Origin: CAYWNA01 sp964459305
GTDB taxonomy: Bacteria > Planctomycetota > Planctomycetia > Pirellulales > Pirellulaceae
Length of the DNA: 64,000 bases
Assembly (NCBI GenBank): GCA_964459305.1
Contig: CAYWNA010000020.1
Span: 26,377-90,376 of the forward strand
Direction: 5' to 3'
Under the pieces are notes generated by a model that was not told where the DNA came from, did not search any database, and saw nothing but the letters and a program-made list of their open reading frames with translations. The first letter of the stretch is position 1. Every line of letters begins with the position of its first letter. Made by a program: the position numbers and the translations under genes. Positions 62,171 through 64,000 of the stretch are shown one piece after another.

Positions 62171-62810
62171 CCAGCGCAATGCTTCCAATGGTCACGTGCG
62201 TCGCGTTCCTTACCATCCGCTCAGAACGCAGAGACCGAACCTATCATGTCACGTGATGGCCCTGTCGCTAACGTCGAGCGGCGGCGGTTGCGCAAAGCCG
62301 TGCCGACATACAACTATTGACCGGCATTTCCCGTACGCTTCCTACTTGCGGAGAATTGCCACCTCTTCGTCACGATGCGCTGGGCCGATGGCTCCAATCG
62401 CTGGCCTGCAACCCCAATAATCGGCTGTTTCGGGTCAGGCGAATCCGCCGCAAATCGTTAGCACCTGCTCAATCCCTTCCTGCGGATCAGCCGGGGCTCT
62501 TTTCGTGATTCGCAAGCTGAGAACAAATTCCTTATTGCGGCAAGTTGTTAATGACGATCTATATATCGCATAGGACGTACCTTTGCTGGCCGCAAACTCC
62601 ATACTATCCTGCCTGTTTTAACGACTGAGCCGAGGTGACACGGACAAATGGCGGAATCCCCTTCCGCCTTGAAGTCAAAAATGGCAGCGGAGGCCATCAC
62701 GCAGAAGAATAGAAATGGAATGCGGAGAGCCACAAGGTTCGATGGATAATTGCTCCATTTGACGGGAGCGAATTGAAGCGTTGGAGACTGTCAACCAAGG
62801 AGATCGCAAA
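62171..62810. other. Intergenic stretch, no supported gene
   Basis: About 640 bp before the YTV gene; no convincing frame on either strand. It should contain the promoter of the YTV-repeat gene. The ribosome-binding site AAGGAGA sits 7 nt before its ATG. Confidence 0.5.
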
Positions 62811-63920
62811 ATGAGAACCAAGTTGAGCGCACTTGTCGCGCTACTGCTTGTCGCCGCGTCGGCGACCACGGCCTCCGCGGCCTACTGTGGGGCGGCAAGT
62901 TATAAGAATTGTGGCTGCGACGCCAAACCCGCGGATTACTGCTGCGCGAAACAGCAGTGTCACACCGTGATGAAGACCTGCCGCAAGGTCATCTACGAAA
63001 AACAACAGTACACGTGCTACAGAACCTGCTACGACACTGTCTACGACGACCAGACAGTGACTTGCACGAAGTACGTGCCGGAGACTCGCTATCGCGAGTG
63101 CACGTACACGGTCTGCAAGCCCGTCCAGGAGACTCGCTACCGGACGTGCAGTTACACCGTGTGCAAACCAGTCTGGGAGACCAAGACGCGGACTTGCTGT
63201 TACACCGTGTGTAAGCCGGTCTACGAGACTCGCTACCGGACGTGCTGCTACACGGTCTGCAAGCCCGTCTGGGAGACCAAGACAAAGCAAGTCTGCTATA
63301 CGGTTTGCAAGCCGGTATACGAAACTCACTACCGCACGTGCACCCAGACGATCTGCAAACCCGTCTGGGAGACGAAGACCAGGCAAGTTTGCTACACGGT
63401 CTGCAAGCCCGTCTACGAGACTTGCTACCGGACTTGCTGCTACACGGTCTGCAAGCCCGTCTGGGAAACCAAGACCCGGACGTGTTGCTACAACGTCTGC
63501 AAGCCGGTTTACGAAACATGTATGCAGGAAGTGTGCAAGGTCGTATGCAAGCCCGTGCACTACACGAAGACAATCCAGGTCTGCAGCGGACATTGGGAGA
63601 CCGAGGTCACCGAATGCCCCGGACCGGTCGTTCGCAAGGTTGTGCGAGAGCCTGGTTGCTGGACATGGGACCCATGCTGCTGCCGTTGCGTGTACGTGCC
63701 GGGTAAGTGCAGCGTCGTTTGCGTGCAGTGCCCGCCGCGCAAAGTCTGCAGGCGGGTCTGGGTACCCGAAGTGCAAGAGAAGACGATCAACTGCGTGCGG
63801 TACGAGCGGTGCGTTGTCAAGGAGCAAGTTCCGGTCACCACCTGTCGATATGTGACGGAAACCAAGACCAAGACGTGCACTAACAAAGTGTGGCACTTGC
63901 AAAGGGCAGGGGTCACCTAG
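62811..63920 (+). CDS. Cysteine-rich YTV-repeat exoprotein with in-frame stop
   Basis: A 369-codon frame with a signal peptide (ALVALLLVAASATTASA) and then about a dozen cysteine-rich repeats built on YTVCKPV and WETKTRTCC or YETRYRTCC. YTV-type proteins are known from planctomycete cell envelopes and are probably heavily disulfide-bonded. The frame ends at TAG (63918-63920), but the same frame continues after it with YTVCRMVPEKRTKTCTYKVCHMQ up to the window edge, so the normal protein is longer. The last unit before the stop is also altered (TNKVWHLQRAGVT where the next unit has TYKVCHMQ). AAGGAGA precedes the ATG. Confidence 0.88.
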   Translation: MRTKLSALVALLLVAASATTASAAYCGAASYKNCGCDAKPADYCCAKQQCHTVMKTCRKVIYEKQQYTCYRTCYDTVYDDQTVTCTKYVPETRYRECTYTVCKPVQETRYRTCSYTVCKPVWETKTRTCCYTVCKPVYETRYRTCCYTVCKPVWETKTKQVCYTVCKPVYETHYRTCTQTICKPVWETKTRQVCYTVCKPVYETCYRTCCYTVCKPVWETKTRTCCYNVCKPVYETCMQEVCKVVCKPVHYTKTIQVCSGHWETEVTECPGPVVRKVVREPGCWTWDPCCCRCVYVPGKCSVVCVQCPPRKVCRRVWVPEVQEKTINCVRYERCVVKEQVPVTTCRYVTETKTKTCTNKVWHLQRAGVT

Positions 63921-64000
63921 AATCTTCCGTACACGGTCTGCCGAATGGTACCGGAAAAACGTACCAAGACGTGCACCTACAAAGTGTGCCACATGCAAAA
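63921..64000 (+). pseudogene. Continuation of YTV repeats beyond the stop
   Basis: After TAG at 63918 the same frame reads NLPYTVCRMVPEKRTK and continues as CTYKVCHMQ to the end of the window. This is clearly repeat sequence of the same gene. It would be translated only if the stop is read through, or if the stop is a mutation or sequencing error. Confidence 0.7.

Noticed and set aside
1..64000. CRISPR array, prophage or insertion sequence
   Set aside because: No regularly spaced short direct repeats, no transposase or integrase motifs and no phage structural genes were seen; the repeats found are palindromic and gene-free.

Overview
The window looks like chromosomal DNA from a planctomycete, most likely a Pirellulales/Rhodopirellula-type bacterium. 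That is an inference from gene content: a cysteine-rich YTV-repeat protein, a secreted giant protein with an LEPR-XLL-type N-terminus, a CxPSR sulfatase, several sialidase-fold secreted proteins, a membrane Ser/Thr kinase next to an ECF sigma factor, and several families of short palindromic intergenic repeats. No rRNA, CRISPR array, prophage or intact insertion sequence is visible. There is one tRNA gene (CAT anticodon).

Layout. 1-4.2 kb: 3' end of riboflavin synthase, rplU, kbl with a coupled PIG-L deacetylase, an Hpt protein and a GATase-like protein. 4.2-9 kb: unrecognised genes and an alpha/beta hydrolase, interspersed with three copies of a 139-bp MITE-like palindromic element. 9-13.8 kb: a YhaN/YhaO-like pair (SMC-like ATPase plus a metallophosphoesterase that lacks several catalytic residues). 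14-23.5 kb: a 1954-residue SdrD_B-repeat exoprotein, a WD40 protein, a small membrane protein, an HtrA-type protease and a STAS protein. 23.6-25 kb: tRNA and a DMT-type permease. 25.7-31.7 kb: a signalling block (coiled-coil membrane protein, FHA protein, polytopic Ser/Thr kinase, membrane protein, ECF sigma factor). 31.8-37.2 kb: a translationally coupled tetR-MFP-RND efflux operon with a perfect 22-bp candidate operator. 37.6-49.3 kb: secreted catabolic proteins (a deleted sulfatase, three sialidase-like proteins, a beta-helix protein, a lipase) and a lipoprotein derived from elongation factor Tu. 49.6-54 kb: small membrane proteins, an HD-GYP protein and a KamA-type radical SAM enzyme. 54.4-58.5 kb: divergent GH127 and GH29 glycosidases. 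58.6-64 kb: a UVR-motif protein, FlgG, a STAS / tandem RsbW-like pair, and the YTV-repeat protein, which is cut by an in-frame stop near the window edge.

How the parts fit. The sialidase-like, GH127, GH29 and sulfatase genes suggest scavenging of sulfated, fucosylated polysaccharide. The FHA-kinase-sigma block and the STAS/RsbW pairs are phosphorylation-based regulatory modules. The palindromic repeats touch gene ends in at least two places: one supplies the stop codon of the YhaN-like gene and another adds about 50 in-frame codons to the efflux adaptor.

The strongest candidates for something undescribed are (1) the secreted EF-Tu-derived lipoprotein at 40258-41181, which keeps the end of the G domain and domain 3 but has lost domain 2 and the GTP-binding motifs, (2) the FHA/kinase/sigma block, (3) the fused tandem RsbW-like kinase, and (4) the coding use of palindromic repeats.
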